From assembly GCF_025822765.1 (NCBI RefSeq), contig NZ_JACKUK010000012.1, forward strand, positions 141,420-205,419: a stretch of 64,000 nt of DNA, given 5' to 3'. Position numbers and translations under genes: made by a program. The DNA is from Mycobacterium barrassiae (lineage in GTDB: Bacteria; Actinomycetota; Actinomycetes; Mycobacteriales; Mycobacteriaceae). This document shows, piece after piece, positions 39,104 to 47,638 of the stretch. The notes below the pieces were generated by a model that ran no database searches, was not told where the DNA came from, and saw only the letters and a program-made list of their open reading frames with translations. Within the stretch, counting starts at the first letter, position 1. Each line of letters begins with the position of its first letter.

Positions 39104-39538
39104 CTAGCCCTCGACCATTCGGCGCAGGTTCTTCAGCGTCTCCCCCATGTTCCTGCCGACCTGACCGGCCGCCACGCGGTCGGCGATCAGCCCGAGCAGG
39201 TTGCCCGCTGATTCGTACGCCAGCCGGAACGTCACCTTCGTTCGCCCGTCGGACGTCTCGCGCAGCCGGAAGCGACCGCGCTGCGAAACACCCGTCAGGC
39301 CCACCCAGGACAACTCGCGCGGCGGGTCGAACTCGACGATCTCGATGTCGCCGCCGATCGGCACCGACCCCACCTTCCAGTGCACGGTGTAGCGGGCGCC
39401 GAGGCCGGCGCGTTCGTCGTCCGCGGTCTCCCAACGCTCGAGGCTCGCCATGAACTCGGGGTAGCAGTCGGGACTGCTGACGACCTTCCACACAGTCTCG
39501 CGGTCCGCGTCGACGATGCACTGCCGCTGAACCCTCAT
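39104..39538 (-). CDS. SRPBCC / polyketide cyclase-type protein
   Basis: 144 residues starting MRVQRQCIVDADRETVWKVVSSPDCYPEFM. It has the START-like hydrophobic-pocket fold: a first beta-alpha segment, central strands (ARYTVHWKVGSVPIGGDIEIVEFD), and a C-terminal long helix (NMGETLKNLRRMVEG). Such proteins bind lipids or polyketides or act as coenzyme-Q-binding-like factors; no ligand can be named. It is 55 bp upstream-to-downstream of the acyltransferase gene on the same strand, so it may be co-transcribed with it. Confidence 0.9.
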   Translation of the reverse strand: MRVQRQCIVDADRETVWKVVSSPDCYPEFMASLERWETADDERAGLGARYTVHWKVGSVPIGGDIEIVEFDPPRELSWVGLTGVSQRGRFRLRETSDGRTKVTFRLAYESAGNLLGLIADRVAAGQVGRNMGETLKNLRRMVEG

Positions 39539-39593
39539 CAGGACCGTCTCTTCTTCGGGCGAGCTTCCCCGGCCCTGCGGGCGTGGGCCCTCA

Positions 39594-40439
39594 TCAGCCC
39601 AACACCGGGAATCGTCGTTCCGCCGCCAACCGGTCCACCCCGGCCTGCAAAGCGGCTTCCACCTTTTCGTGTACGACGTCGTCGTCGCTCACCGCGATGT
39701 CGTCGGCGTCGATGGGGTCCTGCACCTCGATCGCGATCTTCGTGGGCAGAGGCAGCCGCGGCACCATGTCGCTGATCGTCAGCCCCCATGGCGGCGCCAA
39801 CAGAATCGGCACGCTCTTCAGCCGCGCGATCTTGTCGACCATCAGCAACCTGGCCAGCCACTGCCCGCGATCGAGAAACAGCGCCGCCTCCTGCCCGCCG
39901 ACACTGGCGACCGGCACGATCGGCACACTTGCCTCGCGAGCAAGCTTGACGTATCCTTTGCGGCCGCCGAAGTCGACCTCGTGACGCTGCCACGTCGGCC
40001 GAAACACCTCGTAGTCGCCACCCGGATACACCAGCAGCGCCGCCCCCGATTCCAATGCGAGCCTGGCGTTTTCGTGGTTGGCCGCCACCGTGCCGAACTT
40101 GCGCAACGACCCGAGGCCCGGCATCGACACGACGAGGTTGTGCGCGAGTTGATAGAACGGGCGCTCGACGCCGAAGTACGAACAGAACGCCAGCGTGAAC
40201 ACGAACGTGTCCGGCGGGAGGTTGCCGCCGCTGTGATTGCCGACGAGCAGCACGGGCCCGTCTTTCGGGATCCGGTCGAGGCCACGGACATCGGCACGGA
40301 AGTACAGCGACGCCAGCAGCCACAAACCGGGCAGCTGCTCACGGATGTAGTCGGGATCGCGCTGGTCGAGGTCAGCCTTCGGAACACGGGAGGCCACCTG
40401 ACTCCGTGTCCAATTCAGAACATCCCCGAACCCCGCCAT
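39594..40439 (-). CDS. lysophospholipid/monoacylglycerol acyltransferase-like protein (PlsC fold, MGAT-like subgroup)
   Basis: 281 residues. The PlsC-type fold is recognisable: PKDGPVLLVGNHSGGNLPPDTFVF contains the acyltransferase His, but with seven rather than four residues before the Asp, as in MGAT-like members. The later block YPGGDYEVFRPTW is the substrate/phosphate loop of the same subgroup. The C-terminal part has WLARLLMVDKIARLKSVPILLAPPWG. There is no long transmembrane segment, so it is probably membrane-associated. It likely acylates a lipid or glycerol derivative; the substrate is unknown. It precedes the SRPBCC gene on the same strand. Confidence 0.87.
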   Translation of the reverse strand: MAGFGDVLNWTRSQVASRVPKADLDQRDPDYIREQLPGLWLLASLYFRADVRGLDRIPKDGPVLLVGNHSGGNLPPDTFVFTLAFCSYFGVERPFYQLAHNLVVSMPGLGSLRKFGTVAANHENARLALESGAALLVYPGGDYEVFRPTWQRHEVDFGGRKGYVKLAREASVPIVPVASVGGQEAALFLDRGQWLARLLMVDKIARLKSVPILLAPPWGLTISDMVPRLPLPTKIAIEVQDPIDADDIAVSDDDVVHEKVEAALQAGVDRLAAERRFPVLG

Positions 40440-40554
40440 ACGGGTCTTATTGACATCGAGCCTTCACCTGAAACGCGACGCACAAGAATCCAGTACCCGC
40501 GTTCCCACTAACTTCCAGTAAGCTCCGATGCACACCGCTTCGTCAGGAGTCGCC

Positions 40555-41481
40555 ATGGCAGCTTCACCGGCTCGGCAGGGTGCGTTGCGTCCCCACCGTT
40601 TCGACTCGGAGATCGACCCGGGCCCTGTGCAGATCCAGGCCCGCAAGGTGCACTTCGATCTCGCGGATATCCCGCTGGAGTGGATCCCGGGGCATCCCGT
40701 CGCGTCCACGATGATCAACCTCTTCAACATCGTGTTGCCCACCGCCGAACACTGGTTCGTCCAGACGTTCAACGAGGCATTGCCGTTGGTGAAGGACGCG
40801 CGGCTCGCCGAGGACATGCGCGGCTTCATCGGCCAGGAGGCCACGCATGCCGCGGCGCATGACGAAGTGATCCGCGACTTCCTGATCGGCAACGGCGTCG
40901 ACCCGAGACCGATACTGGATATCGTCGAATACATCTTCGGAAAGGTCTTGGCGCCAACGACTTCGAGCAATCCGCGGCGGCGGCTGAACAACCTGTGCAA
41001 CCGGCTGTGGCTGATCGCGGCGATCGAGCACTACACCGCAGTGCTCGGCGACCACGCGCTCAATGCCACGTGGGACGAGCACGGCGCCCACCCCACGATG
41101 GTCGACCTGTTCCGGTGGCACGGCAGCGAAGAGGTCGAACACCGCAGCGTCGCCCACGATGTCGCGGTCTACTTCCACGACAGCTATGCCGACCGCATCC
41201 GGGCGATGATGCTGGCCGCGGCGGCGATCTGGGTGTTCTTCCAACGCGGTACGCGGTACCTGTTCAGGTCCGACCCCACCAGCGACATGACGTTCTGGAA
41301 GATGCAGCGGCTGCGGATGCGCGACTCGAAGCTGGGGCTGCTGCCCAAGTTCCGCGTGTTGTTCGGCGCGCAGACCCTGACGTATTTCCGGCCGTCCTAC
41401 ACACCGGAGCAGATGGGCTCCACCGCGCAGGCGGTCGCGTATCTGGCCACCTCGCCCGCGGCCCGCGCGGCGCACCTTTGA
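40555..41481 (+). CDS. PF10118-type 'metal-dependent hydrolase', probably a ferritin-like diiron protein
   Basis: 308 residues from the ATG at 40555, preceded by AGGAG. The protein is annotated in its family as a predicted metal-dependent hydrolase. Read for ligands, it has Glu65, Glu95-x2-His98, Glu158 and Glu193-x2-His196, exactly the E...ExxH...E...ExxH array of diiron carboxylate oxygenases, each in a predicted helix. A C-terminal amphipathic or membrane-touching segment (about 220-240) is present. Its TGA is chained to the next gene, a PDR-type ferredoxin reductase, through a TGATG mini-ORF. The pairing makes an oxygenase with its own electron donor more likely than a hydrolase. Substrate is unknown. 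Confidence 0.83.
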   Translation: MAASPARQGALRPHRFDSEIDPGPVQIQARKVHFDLADIPLEWIPGHPVASTMINLFNIVLPTAEHWFVQTFNEALPLVKDARLAEDMRGFIGQEATHAAAHDEVIRDFLIGNGVDPRPILDIVEYIFGKVLAPTTSSNPRRRLNNLCNRLWLIAAIEHYTAVLGDHALNATWDEHGAHPTMVDLFRWHGSEEVEHRSVAHDVAVYFHDSYADRIRAMMLAAAAIWVFFQRGTRYLFRSDPTSDMTFWKMQRLRMRDSKLGLLPKFRVLFGAQTLTYFRPSYTPEQMGSTAQAVAYLATSPAARAAHL

Positions 41482-41500
41482 TGGGGCGGCTTTGATGGGG
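41476..41500 (+). repeat. 14-bp tandem duplication at the diiron-gene/reductase junction
   Basis: CTTTGATGGGG occurs at 41476-41486 and 41490-41500 (14-bp period). The first copy supplies the stop of the upstream gene and an ATG that opens a four-codon ORF (41481-41495, MGRL). The second copy's TGATG ends that mini-ORF and starts the reductase. It looks like a small duplication of a stop-start junction. Confidence 0.75.
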
Positions 41501-42601
41501 TTGCGCGACCGCTACCGGCAGCTGCCGCGCAACCCGTTCCGGCCGCACCGACCCGACGTGGTGATCGGCGTCGCCGGTGCGGTGATCTCCGGGGTGGACG
41601 CGCTGGCGGATGCCATCAGGCGGGCCAGACCGCCCGCGGCGACCGACCGCACCCTGCTGCTGCGCGTCATCGACCGGCAGACCGTGGCCCACGACGACAA
41701 CGTGGTGGCGCTGAGGTTCGCCGCCGCCGACGGTGGGCCGCTGCCGCGCTGGCATCCCGGCGCCCACATCGATGTTCAGCTGCCGAGCGGGCGGCTGCGC
41801 CAGTACTCCCTGTGCGGTGACCCGCAACGATCCGACGAATACCGCATCGCGGTGCGCAGGATTCCCGACGGCGGCGGCGGTTCAATCGAGGTGCACGAGG
41901 CGCTGCATCCCGGCACGACGGCCACGACGCTGGGGCCGCGCAACGCGTTCCCGCTGACCGTCCCCGGCTACGGCTCACCGACGACGCGGTTCCGGTTCGT
42001 CGCAGGCGGTATCGGAATCACCCCGATCTTGCCGATGCTGGCGCTGGCCCAGCGCCTCGGCGTCGACTGGTCGATGGTGTACGCCGGCCGCACCCGCGAC
42101 AGCCTGCCGTTCCTCGACGAACTCGCGCGGTACGGCGAGCGGGTGCGGGTGCGCACCGATGACGTCAACGGGCTGCCGACAGCACCCGAGCTGCTCGGCG
42201 ACTGTCCGGACGACACCGCGGTCTACGCGTGCGGGCCGGCCCCCATGCTCACCGCCATCCGGTCCCAACTCGCCGGCCGTGACAAGGTCGAACTGCACTT
42301 CGAGCGGTTCGCCGCGCCACCCGTCGTGGACGGCGAGGAGTTCGACGTCACGGTCGCGTCCACCGGACAGCAGATCCGCGTCGGCGCCGACGAGACCCTG
42401 CTCGCAGCGCTGTACCGGGCCGGCGTGGACGCCCCGTACTCGTGTCGGCAGGGCTTCTGCGGAACCTGCCGGACACGGGTGCTCGAGGGGGACGTCGACC
42501 ACCGGGACGCGCTGCTCACCGAACCCGAGCACGCCAGCCGGATGATGCTGATCTGCATATCCCGCGCCGCTCAGGGTGCCGGTCTGACGCTCGACCTGTA
42601 G
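41495..42601 (+). CDS. PDR/VanB-type oxidoreductase (FMN/FAD, NAD, 2Fe-2S)
   Basis: 368 residues from the ATG at 41495 (a TTG three bases upstream is less likely). After an N-terminal extension (1-45), the flavin-binding barrel includes RQYSLCGDP. The NAD-binding domain has [14 protein letters not shown] and [11 protein letters not shown]-terminal plant-type [2Fe-2S] domain (about 285-368) has CRQGFCGTC and a final Cys in MLICISRA. This order is the phthalate dioxygenase reductase/VanB type, which passes electrons from NAD(P)H to a partner oxygenase. The coupled upstream diiron-like protein is the obvious partner. Confidence 0.92.
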   Translation: MGLRDRYRQLPRNPFRPHRPDVVIGVAGAVISGVDALADAIRRARPPAATDRTLLLRVIDRQTVAHDDNVVALRFAAADGGPLPRWHPGAHIDVQLPSGRLRQYSLCGDPQRSDEYRIAVRRIPDGGGGSIEVHEALHPGTTATTLGPRNAFPLTVPGYGSPTTRFRFVAGGIGITPILPMLALAQRLGVDWSMVYAGRTRDSLPFLDELARYGERVRVRTDDVNGLPTAPELLGDCPDDTAVYACGPAPMLTAIRSQLAGRDKVELHFERFAAPPVVDGEEFDVTVASTGQQIRVGADETLLAALYRAGVDAPYSCRQGFCGTCRTRVLEGDVDHRDALLTEPEHASRMMLICISRAAQGAGLTLDL

Positions 42602-42623
42602 CCGCATCTCGTACTATTCGCCC

Positions 42624-44099
42624 ATGCCGTTGGCTGATGGTGCGACGTTCGCGGGGTACACCATCGTGCGTTTGCTCGGCGCCGGCGGCATGGGTGAGGT
42701 CTACCTCGCGCAGCACCCTCGGCTGCCGCGCCGCGACGCGCTGAAGGTACTGCCCGCATCGGTGTCCGCCGACCACGAGTACCGCGAGCGTTTCGATCGC
42801 GAGGCCGACATCGCCGCGACGCTGTGGCATCCGCACATCGTCGGCGTCCACGACCGCGGCGAGTTCGACGGCCAGCTCTGGATCTCGATGGACTACGTCG
42901 ATGGCACCGACGCGGCACACCTGCTCCGCGAGCGCTATCCCGACGGCATGGCCAAGCACGAGGTCGCCGAGATCGTCAGCGCGGTGGCCGACGCCCTGGA
43001 CTACGCGCACCAGCGCAACCTGTTGCACCGCGACGTCAAGCCGGCCAACATACTGCTCGCCCATCCCGAGTCCGGCGATCAACGGATTCTGCTCGCAGAC
43101 TTCGGAATCGCCCGCTGGGTCAACGACATCAGCGGTCTGACGGCGACCAACATGACGGTCGGCACGGTGTCCTACGCCGCACCCGAGCAATTGATGGGCG
43201 AGCGCCTCGACGGCCGCGCCGATCAATATGCCTTGGCGGCCACCGCGTTTCACCTGTTGACCGGCAGACCGCCGTTCCAGCATTCGAACCCCGCGGTCGT
43301 CATCAGCCAGCACCTGTCCGCCGCACCGCCCGCCATCGCCGACCAGCGACCGGAGCTGGCCGGACTCGATCCGGTGCTCGCCAAGGCGTTGGCGAAGAAC
43401 CCGGCGGACCGGTTCGAGCGGTGCGCCGATTTCGCGCGGGCGCTGTCCCACCAGCTCGGATCGCTTCCACCCGGCGACGACGGCACCCGCCTCGCCGCCG
43501 CGGCGGTGCCGCCGGAACCCGCTCGGCGATCCCTTTTGCGCGCGGGGGTCCTCATACCCGCGATCCTGGCGGCCCTGCTGGTGGCGGCGGTGGCGGTCGC
43601 GATCTTCGAGACGCGGCGCGCCGACGACCGCCCCGTTGCGGCACCGACGGCAACGGCCACGACGACGGCCACGGCCACCAGGCCGACGTTCACGCCGCTT
43701 CCTCCACCGCCGGAACCGCCTCCGTCGCCGACGACCACGACACCGTCACCGACACCGACACCGACAGACACTGACACGGAGACACCCACCGACACCACGA
43801 CGACGTCGGCGGCGCCCGCCACCGCGGTGATCGGTGCCAATTGCTCCCCCGTCGGGAGCACCTCCACGACGGCCGACGGCTCCACGGCCTACTGCTCCAC
43901 GCTGCAGCCGACCGGCGCTTCCGTGTGGTCGCTGACGCAGGGTGAGGTGACTCCCACCGTGACCCCCGAGCCGACGGACGCACCGCTGCCGTTCGTCGAG
44001 GAGAACCCGGTGCGGTTGTGCATGCAGCAGACCGGGCAGACTCGCCACGAATGCCGAAACGACATCCGGGAGAGCAACGGCTTGCCCCCGCTGCCATGA
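42624..44099 (+). CDS. pknF: transmembrane Ser/Thr protein kinase PknF
   Basis: 491 residues. The intracellular kinase domain (about 10-270) is intact: [12 protein letters not shown] glycine loop, Lys41, catalytic HRD (135-137) in [16 protein letters not shown] (159-161), and an activation loop with Ser/Thr. A juxtamembrane region precedes one transmembrane helix (about 303-325). The extracellular part is a Pro/Thr-rich stalk and a C-terminal domain with four Cys, ending [16 protein letters not shown] as in M. tuberculosis PknF (Rv1746). In M. tuberculosis the next gene is the PknF substrate ABC transporter Rv1747; here the neighbour is a SnoaL-like gene, so that link is broken. Confidence 0.93.
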   Translation: MPLADGATFAGYTIVRLLGAGGMGEVYLAQHPRLPRRDALKVLPASVSADHEYRERFDREADIAATLWHPHIVGVHDRGEFDGQLWISMDYVDGTDAAHLLRERYPDGMAKHEVAEIVSAVADALDYAHQRNLLHRDVKPANILLAHPESGDQRILLADFGIARWVNDISGLTATNMTVGTVSYAAPEQLMGERLDGRADQYALAATAFHLLTGRPPFQHSNPAVVISQHLSAAPPAIADQRPELAGLDPVLAKALAKNPADRFERCADFARALSHQLGSLPPGDDGTRLAAAAVPPEPARRSLLRAGVLIPAILAALLVAAVAVAIFETRRADDRPVAAPTATATTTATATRPTFTPLPPPPEPPPSPTTTTPSPTPTPTDTDTETPTDTTTTSAAPATAVIGANCSPVGSTSTTADGSTAYCSTLQPTGASVWSLTQGEVTPTVTPEPTDAPLPFVEENPVRLCMQQTGQTRHECRNDIRESNGLPPLP

Positions 44100-44656
44100 G
44101 TCTGCGGACGTCGGACCGGCTGGCGGTCGCCGACCTGGTGCATCTCTATGCGTCGGCCGTCGACGACCGACGGTTCGACGATGTGGTCGAGTTGTTCACT
44201 GCCACAGCAGAACTGCGATTGCCGGATCCGCCCCGGTCGTTGGAGCCGGTGCGCAGACATCACGGCCATGACGGTGTCCGCACTGCGATGGCGGCGCTGG
44301 CATCGGTGACCCGTACCGAACATGCGATCGTCGGGGAGATGTACGCCCCGGGTGACAGCCTCGGCTACGCGCTGGGCCGGATCACCTGCATCGCACATCA
44401 TTGGACGATCGCCGACGATCAGATCACCGATCTGGTCTGGCATCTGCGGTATGACGACGAATACCTGCGGACACCGGCCGGTTGGCGGATCCACGGTCGC
44501 GCGCTGACCATCAACGCTATCGAGACGCGGCCGGTGCGTCGTCTCCGAGCGCCGAAATCAGACGGTCGAGCAGCGGACGCTGGCCTTTCAGCAGCTTCGA
44601 CCGAGCCTCAGCCACGGAAAACCAACCCGCGCGGTCGATCTCGGGAAACTCCCTGA
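44096..44656 (+). CDS. SnoaL/NTF2-fold protein with long 3' extension
   Basis: 186 residues from the ATG overlapping the pknF stop (ATGA). The first roughly 145 residues form a SnoaL-type cone fold ([62 protein letters not shown]). The last 40 residues are basic, low-complexity and lie antisense to the NUDIX gene (140-bp overlap). The natural end was probably near 44525 and lost. Function unknown; it may be a lipid/steroid-type isomerase-like or binding protein. Confidence 0.78.
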   Translation: MSLRTSDRLAVADLVHLYASAVDDRRFDDVVELFTATAELRLPDPPRSLEPVRRHHGHDGVRTAMAALASVTRTEHAIVGEMYAPGDSLGYALGRITCIAHHWTIADDQITDLVWHLRYDDEYLRTPAGWRIHGRALTINAIETRPVRRLRAPKSDGRAADAGLSAASTEPQPRKTNPRGRSRETP

Positions 44657-45002
44657 TCCGTCCCGAACCCTTCGGCCACTCCAGCTCGAACGTGTTGGAG
44701 CACGTGCCTTCGAGGTCGAGGTCGCCGCGCACGGCGAACGCGGTGATCACCTTACCGCTGGGCTGTTTGAGCGGCTCGAACTCGATGCGGGGACCATCAG
44801 GTGCCGGCTTGCCGAGCTCCTCCTCGAACTCGCGCTTCGCGGCCTCCCACGGATCCTCACCCTCGGTGTACTCCCCTTTGGGTATCGACCAGGCACCCTC
44901 GTCCTTGCGGGCCCAGAACGGTCCGCCCGGGTGGCCGATCAGCACTTCGAGTTCACCGTCGACGATGCGGTACAGCAGCAGACCCGCACTCAGTTTGGGC
45001 AC
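44517..45002 (-). CDS. NUDIX hydrolase
   Basis: 161 residues, ATG start. The Nudix box GX5EX7REUXEEXGU is complete in GEYTEGEDPWEAAK followed by REFEEELG (about residues 38-60). The N-terminal LLLYRIVDGELEVLIGHPGGPFWARKDEGAWS is typical of the YjhB/ADPRase-like or di-adenosine polyphosphate family in mycobacteria. Substrate is unknown. The last 47 codons overlap the end of the convergent SnoaL-fold gene on the other strand. Confidence 0.94.
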   Translation of the reverse strand: MPKLSAGLLLYRIVDGELEVLIGHPGGPFWARKDEGAWSIPKGEYTEGEDPWEAAKREFEEELGKPAPDGPRIEFEPLKQPSGKVITAFAVRGDLDLEGTCSNTFELEWPKGSGRIREFPEIDRAGWFSVAEARSKLLKGQRPLLDRLISALGDDAPAASR

Positions 45003-45033
45003 CGCGTCACCTTAGACCGCCGCGGTCGCGCGA

Positions 45034-45225
45034 CTAGTACTTGCGGTCACCCTCGCTGCTGTCGAAGAAGGCCCAATCGCCGTCATCGGACTTGACCTCC
45101 ATGCGCCATCCGAGTTCAGGATCGGCCTTCTGGTCGACGAACCAGGCGTGTGCATCGTCCGCGCTCTCGATGTCCTTGGTGTCGACGACGTCACCCTTGG
45201 GATTCAGTACGCGATATGTAGCCAT
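45034..45225 (-). CDS. small conserved mycobacterial hypothetical protein
   Basis: 63 codons from the ATG at 45225 (MATYRVLNPKGDVVDTKDIE...), acidic and soluble, with a compact beta-alpha pattern and aromatic-rich end (GWRMEVKSDDGDWAFFD). An earlier in-frame start at 45258 adds non-conserved residues. No known domain recognised. It lies 31 bp from the NUDIX stop and upstream of it, so the two may be co-transcribed. Confidence 0.7.
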   Translation of the reverse strand: MATYRVLNPKGDVVDTKDIESADDAHAWFVDQKADPELGWRMEVKSDDGDWAFFDSSEGDRKY

Positions 45226-45258
45226 ACCGCCTAGCGTTCCCGTTGCCCGCGAATCCAA

Positions 45259-46581
45259 TCAGTCCGGTTTGGGCATCGGGATGCCCTCGCTGGCGGAGAA
45301 CCGCGCATCCTCCTGCGTCGAGAGCCCGAACGAGACGACCGACCGGTCGAAGAACAGGTCAGTCAGATACGCCAGCGACACCGCCCACCTGTTGACGAAC
45401 CGTGGGATCGCGTAGATGTGGTACATCCGGGTGACCGCCTTGGCGGGTAGGCCGGACAACTGCACGTTGAGGGGGTTGGCGACGGCGTAGCGCGGCCCCA
45501 GATCGACGACCAGTCCCATGTTGCGGTGTTTGTAGGCCTTGGCCTTGCCGTAGCCCAGGCTCGCGGCGACGTTGCGCGCCAACACTTTTCCCTGCCGCGT
45601 GGCGTGCTGCGCGGTGGGCGGGGTGATCTTGCCCGGCTGCGTCACGTCCGGCACCGCCGCCGCATCCCCCGCCGCGAACACCCCGGAATGTCCAGGTACC
45701 TGTAGTTCGGTGGTGACCTTCAGCCGGCCCCGCTCGGTGGGCAAGCCGAGTTTTTCGATCAGCGGTGCGCCCGTGACGCCGGTGACCCATGCGACGGTAT
45801 GCGTGCGAATCAGCGAGTCATCGCTGAGCACAACGTGTTCGGGGTGCACTTCGGCCAGCGTCACGCCGAGCCGGACGTCGATGCCACGCGATTTGAGCAC
45901 CCGCTGCGCTGCGGCGCCGAGCTTCTCGCCGACTTCGGGCATCACCTGCTCCGCCAGGTCCAACAGGACGAACTTCACCTTCGAGGGGTCGAAGCCCATC
46001 TGTTTGGCTGCGGAATCGGCAAGCGCTCGCAGCTGTACGGCCAGCTCCGTACCGGAGTACGACGCGCCGACCACCACGACCGTGCGTCGCGCCTCCGCCC
46101 GGCCAGGATCGTCGTCGACGTCGGCGAGTTCGAGTTGTTCGAGCACGTGATCACGCAGGTACAGTGCCTCGGCGGTCGACTTGAGGCCCCGGGCGTGCTC
46201 GGCGAGGCCGGGAATGTCGAACAGCCGGGTGACCGAACCCGGCGTCAGCACCAGCCGGTCCCACGCCATGCTGCGGACGCGTTCTTCGGGGTCGGTGAAC
46301 GTCACCGTGCGGCCCTCGAAGTCGACTTCGTCGACTCGTCCCCGGATGGCCTGCACGCCGCGTAGGGCGTTGGCCAGCGGAATCGCGACGAATCGCGCGT
46401 CCACCAGGCCACCGGCCACGTCGGGCAGCAGCGGTGTGTAGAGCATGTAGTCGACGGGCGAGATGATCGAGATATCGACCGAATCTCCGCCTGCTTTCGT
46501 GTATCTGCGCATCTTTCGCGCCAGCTGACGGGCACATTCGAAGCCGGTGAACCCGCTGCCGACGACCACCACGGAAGTCAT
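45259..46581 (-). CDS. NADH dehydrogenase type II-like flavoprotein
   Basis: 440 residues from the ATG at 46581, chosen because GGAGG lies just upstream of it; an ATG at 46593 is possible. Two Rossmann motifs are present: FAD-binding VVVVGSGFTGFE at the N-terminus and NAD-binding VVVVGASYSGTE near residue 170. FAAGDAAAVPD closes the FAD site. The C-terminal quarter is amphipathic or membrane-facing as in NDH-2 enzymes, which oxidise NADH and reduce menaquinone without proton pumping. It could also be another pyridine nucleotide disulphide-family oxidoreductase. It is divergent from the LmeA-like gene across an inverted repeat. Confidence 0.88.
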   Translation of the reverse strand: MTSVVVVGSGFTGFECARQLARKMRRYTKAGGDSVDISIISPVDYMLYTPLLPDVAGGLVDARFVAIPLANALRGVQAIRGRVDEVDFEGRTVTFTDPEERVRSMAWDRLVLTPGSVTRLFDIPGLAEHARGLKSTAEALYLRDHVLEQLELADVDDDPGRAEARRTVVVVGASYSGTELAVQLRALADSAAKQMGFDPSKVKFVLLDLAEQVMPEVGEKLGAAAQRVLKSRGIDVRLGVTLAEVHPEHVVLSDDSLIRTHTVAWVTGVTGAPLIEKLGLPTERGRLKVTTELQVPGHSGVFAAGDAAAVPDVTQPGKITPPTAQHATRQGKVLARNVAASLGYGKAKAYKHRNMGLVVDLGPRYAVANPLNVQLSGLPAKAVTRMYHIYAIPRFVNRWAVSLAYLTDLFFDRSVVSFGLSTQEDARFSASEGIPMPKPD

Positions 46582-46646
46582 CGCCTCCACCATACGGAAG
46601 ACACGGCGACTGCCTCGCGCCGCGTGGCGGATCTAGTCCGTCTCGC

Positions 46647-46702
46647 CGGTTGTAACGTCGTGGCGCGATTGCGGCCGATTTCTCTTCATACGGTTACAAC
46701 CG
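46647..46702. promoter_or_regulatory. inverted repeat between divergent NDH-like and LmeA-like genes
   Basis: CGGTTGTAAC (46647-46656) and GTTACAACCG (46693-46702) are perfect inverted copies 36 bp apart, in a 204-bp divergent intergenic region. They could be a two-site operator or an RNA stem. No known motif was recognised. Confidence 0.6.
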
Positions 46703-46785
46703 ACGGCCCTTGGAAATGATCATGATTCGCACGGTCGGCTTCATTTCCGCTTCATTCCGTCGCCCCGATGGCGGATGCTTGATGC

Positions 46786-47592
46786 ATGACGGGTCCGCTG
46801 CGCAGGTTCGATCCGTTCCGGCCGATCGACATGCTCTCGTCGCTGTGGTCGACCGCGGCCATCGCTCCGGTGAGCTCCGGTGCGGCCATGGCGTACCGGA
46901 CCCTGTTCACGACGGTGCGCAGGCTGGTGGTCGGCCGTTGCCTCGCGATCCGGCTCGACAACGGTGATCTCACGCTCACCGTGACGGAGTTCGATTCGAC
47001 ACTCGACGTTCGTGGCCTGGCGGTGGGACAGCTCAACGACGTCCACATCGCGGCCCGCGACATCTGCTGGGAGGGCAACGAGTTCGAAAGCGCGACGGTG
47101 GTGCTGCACAACGTGCACATGCGACCGGCCGCGCCGCCCGTCCTGGTGGCCGCGCCGGTGGACCTGACGCTCGAGGTGCCGACCACCGCGCTGCACGACC
47201 TGTTCCGATGGGCGGCGCCGCGACTGTCCGGCGAGGTCGGCAGCGACGGGGTCGCGCGACTGCGGATGGCGCGGCGCCCGATGCTGGGCCACCTCGAGGT
47301 CGATGCACGCCTGGACGGCTCGACGCTGTGGCTTCGACCCCGCGTGGCCGTTCTCCGAAGATCGCGCTGGACGCTGCCGGCGAGCACGCCGGCGTATCCG
47401 GTGCGCCTCCCCGAACTGCCCCACGGCCTGCGGTTGACCGGCATCGCCTTCGCCCCCGACGCGGTGCACCTGTCGGCGTCGGTGGCGGAATGGCAGATGG
47501 ACATGCCGCGCAGCCGGCTGGAGGACATCATCGGCCAGCTCAGCGTTGCCGGCGTGCCGCTGAATGTGACCCGGTTGACGCGTCTTCTCTAG
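46786..47592 (+). CDS. DUF2993/LmeA-like lipid-binding protein
   Basis: 268 residues, ATG start. There is no clear signal peptide; a hydrophobic stretch at about 20-40 may serve as membrane anchor. The body is beta-rich with a repeated pattern (LAIRLDNGDLTLTVTEFDSTLDVRGL, VVLHNVHMRPA, LEVPTTALHDLFRWAAPRLSG) reminiscent of DUF2993 proteins, a group that includes the mannan-elongation factor LmeA. It is divergent from the NDH-like gene. The specific function is not known and the family call is moderate. Confidence 0.7.
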   Translation: MTGPLRRFDPFRPIDMLSSLWSTAAIAPVSSGAAMAYRTLFTTVRRLVVGRCLAIRLDNGDLTLTVTEFDSTLDVRGLAVGQLNDVHIAARDICWEGNEFESATVVLHNVHMRPAAPPVLVAAPVDLTLEVPTTALHDLFRWAAPRLSGEVGSDGVARLRMARRPMLGHLEVDARLDGSTLWLRPRVAVLRRSRWTLPASTPAYPVRLPELPHGLRLTGIAFAPDAVHLSASVAEWQMDMPRSRLEDIIGQLSVAGVPLNVTRLTRLL

Positions 47593-47638
47593 GGCGTCCT
47601 CGCTCGTCGCCGCCCGGCTTTGGGACAATGCGTTTCTT

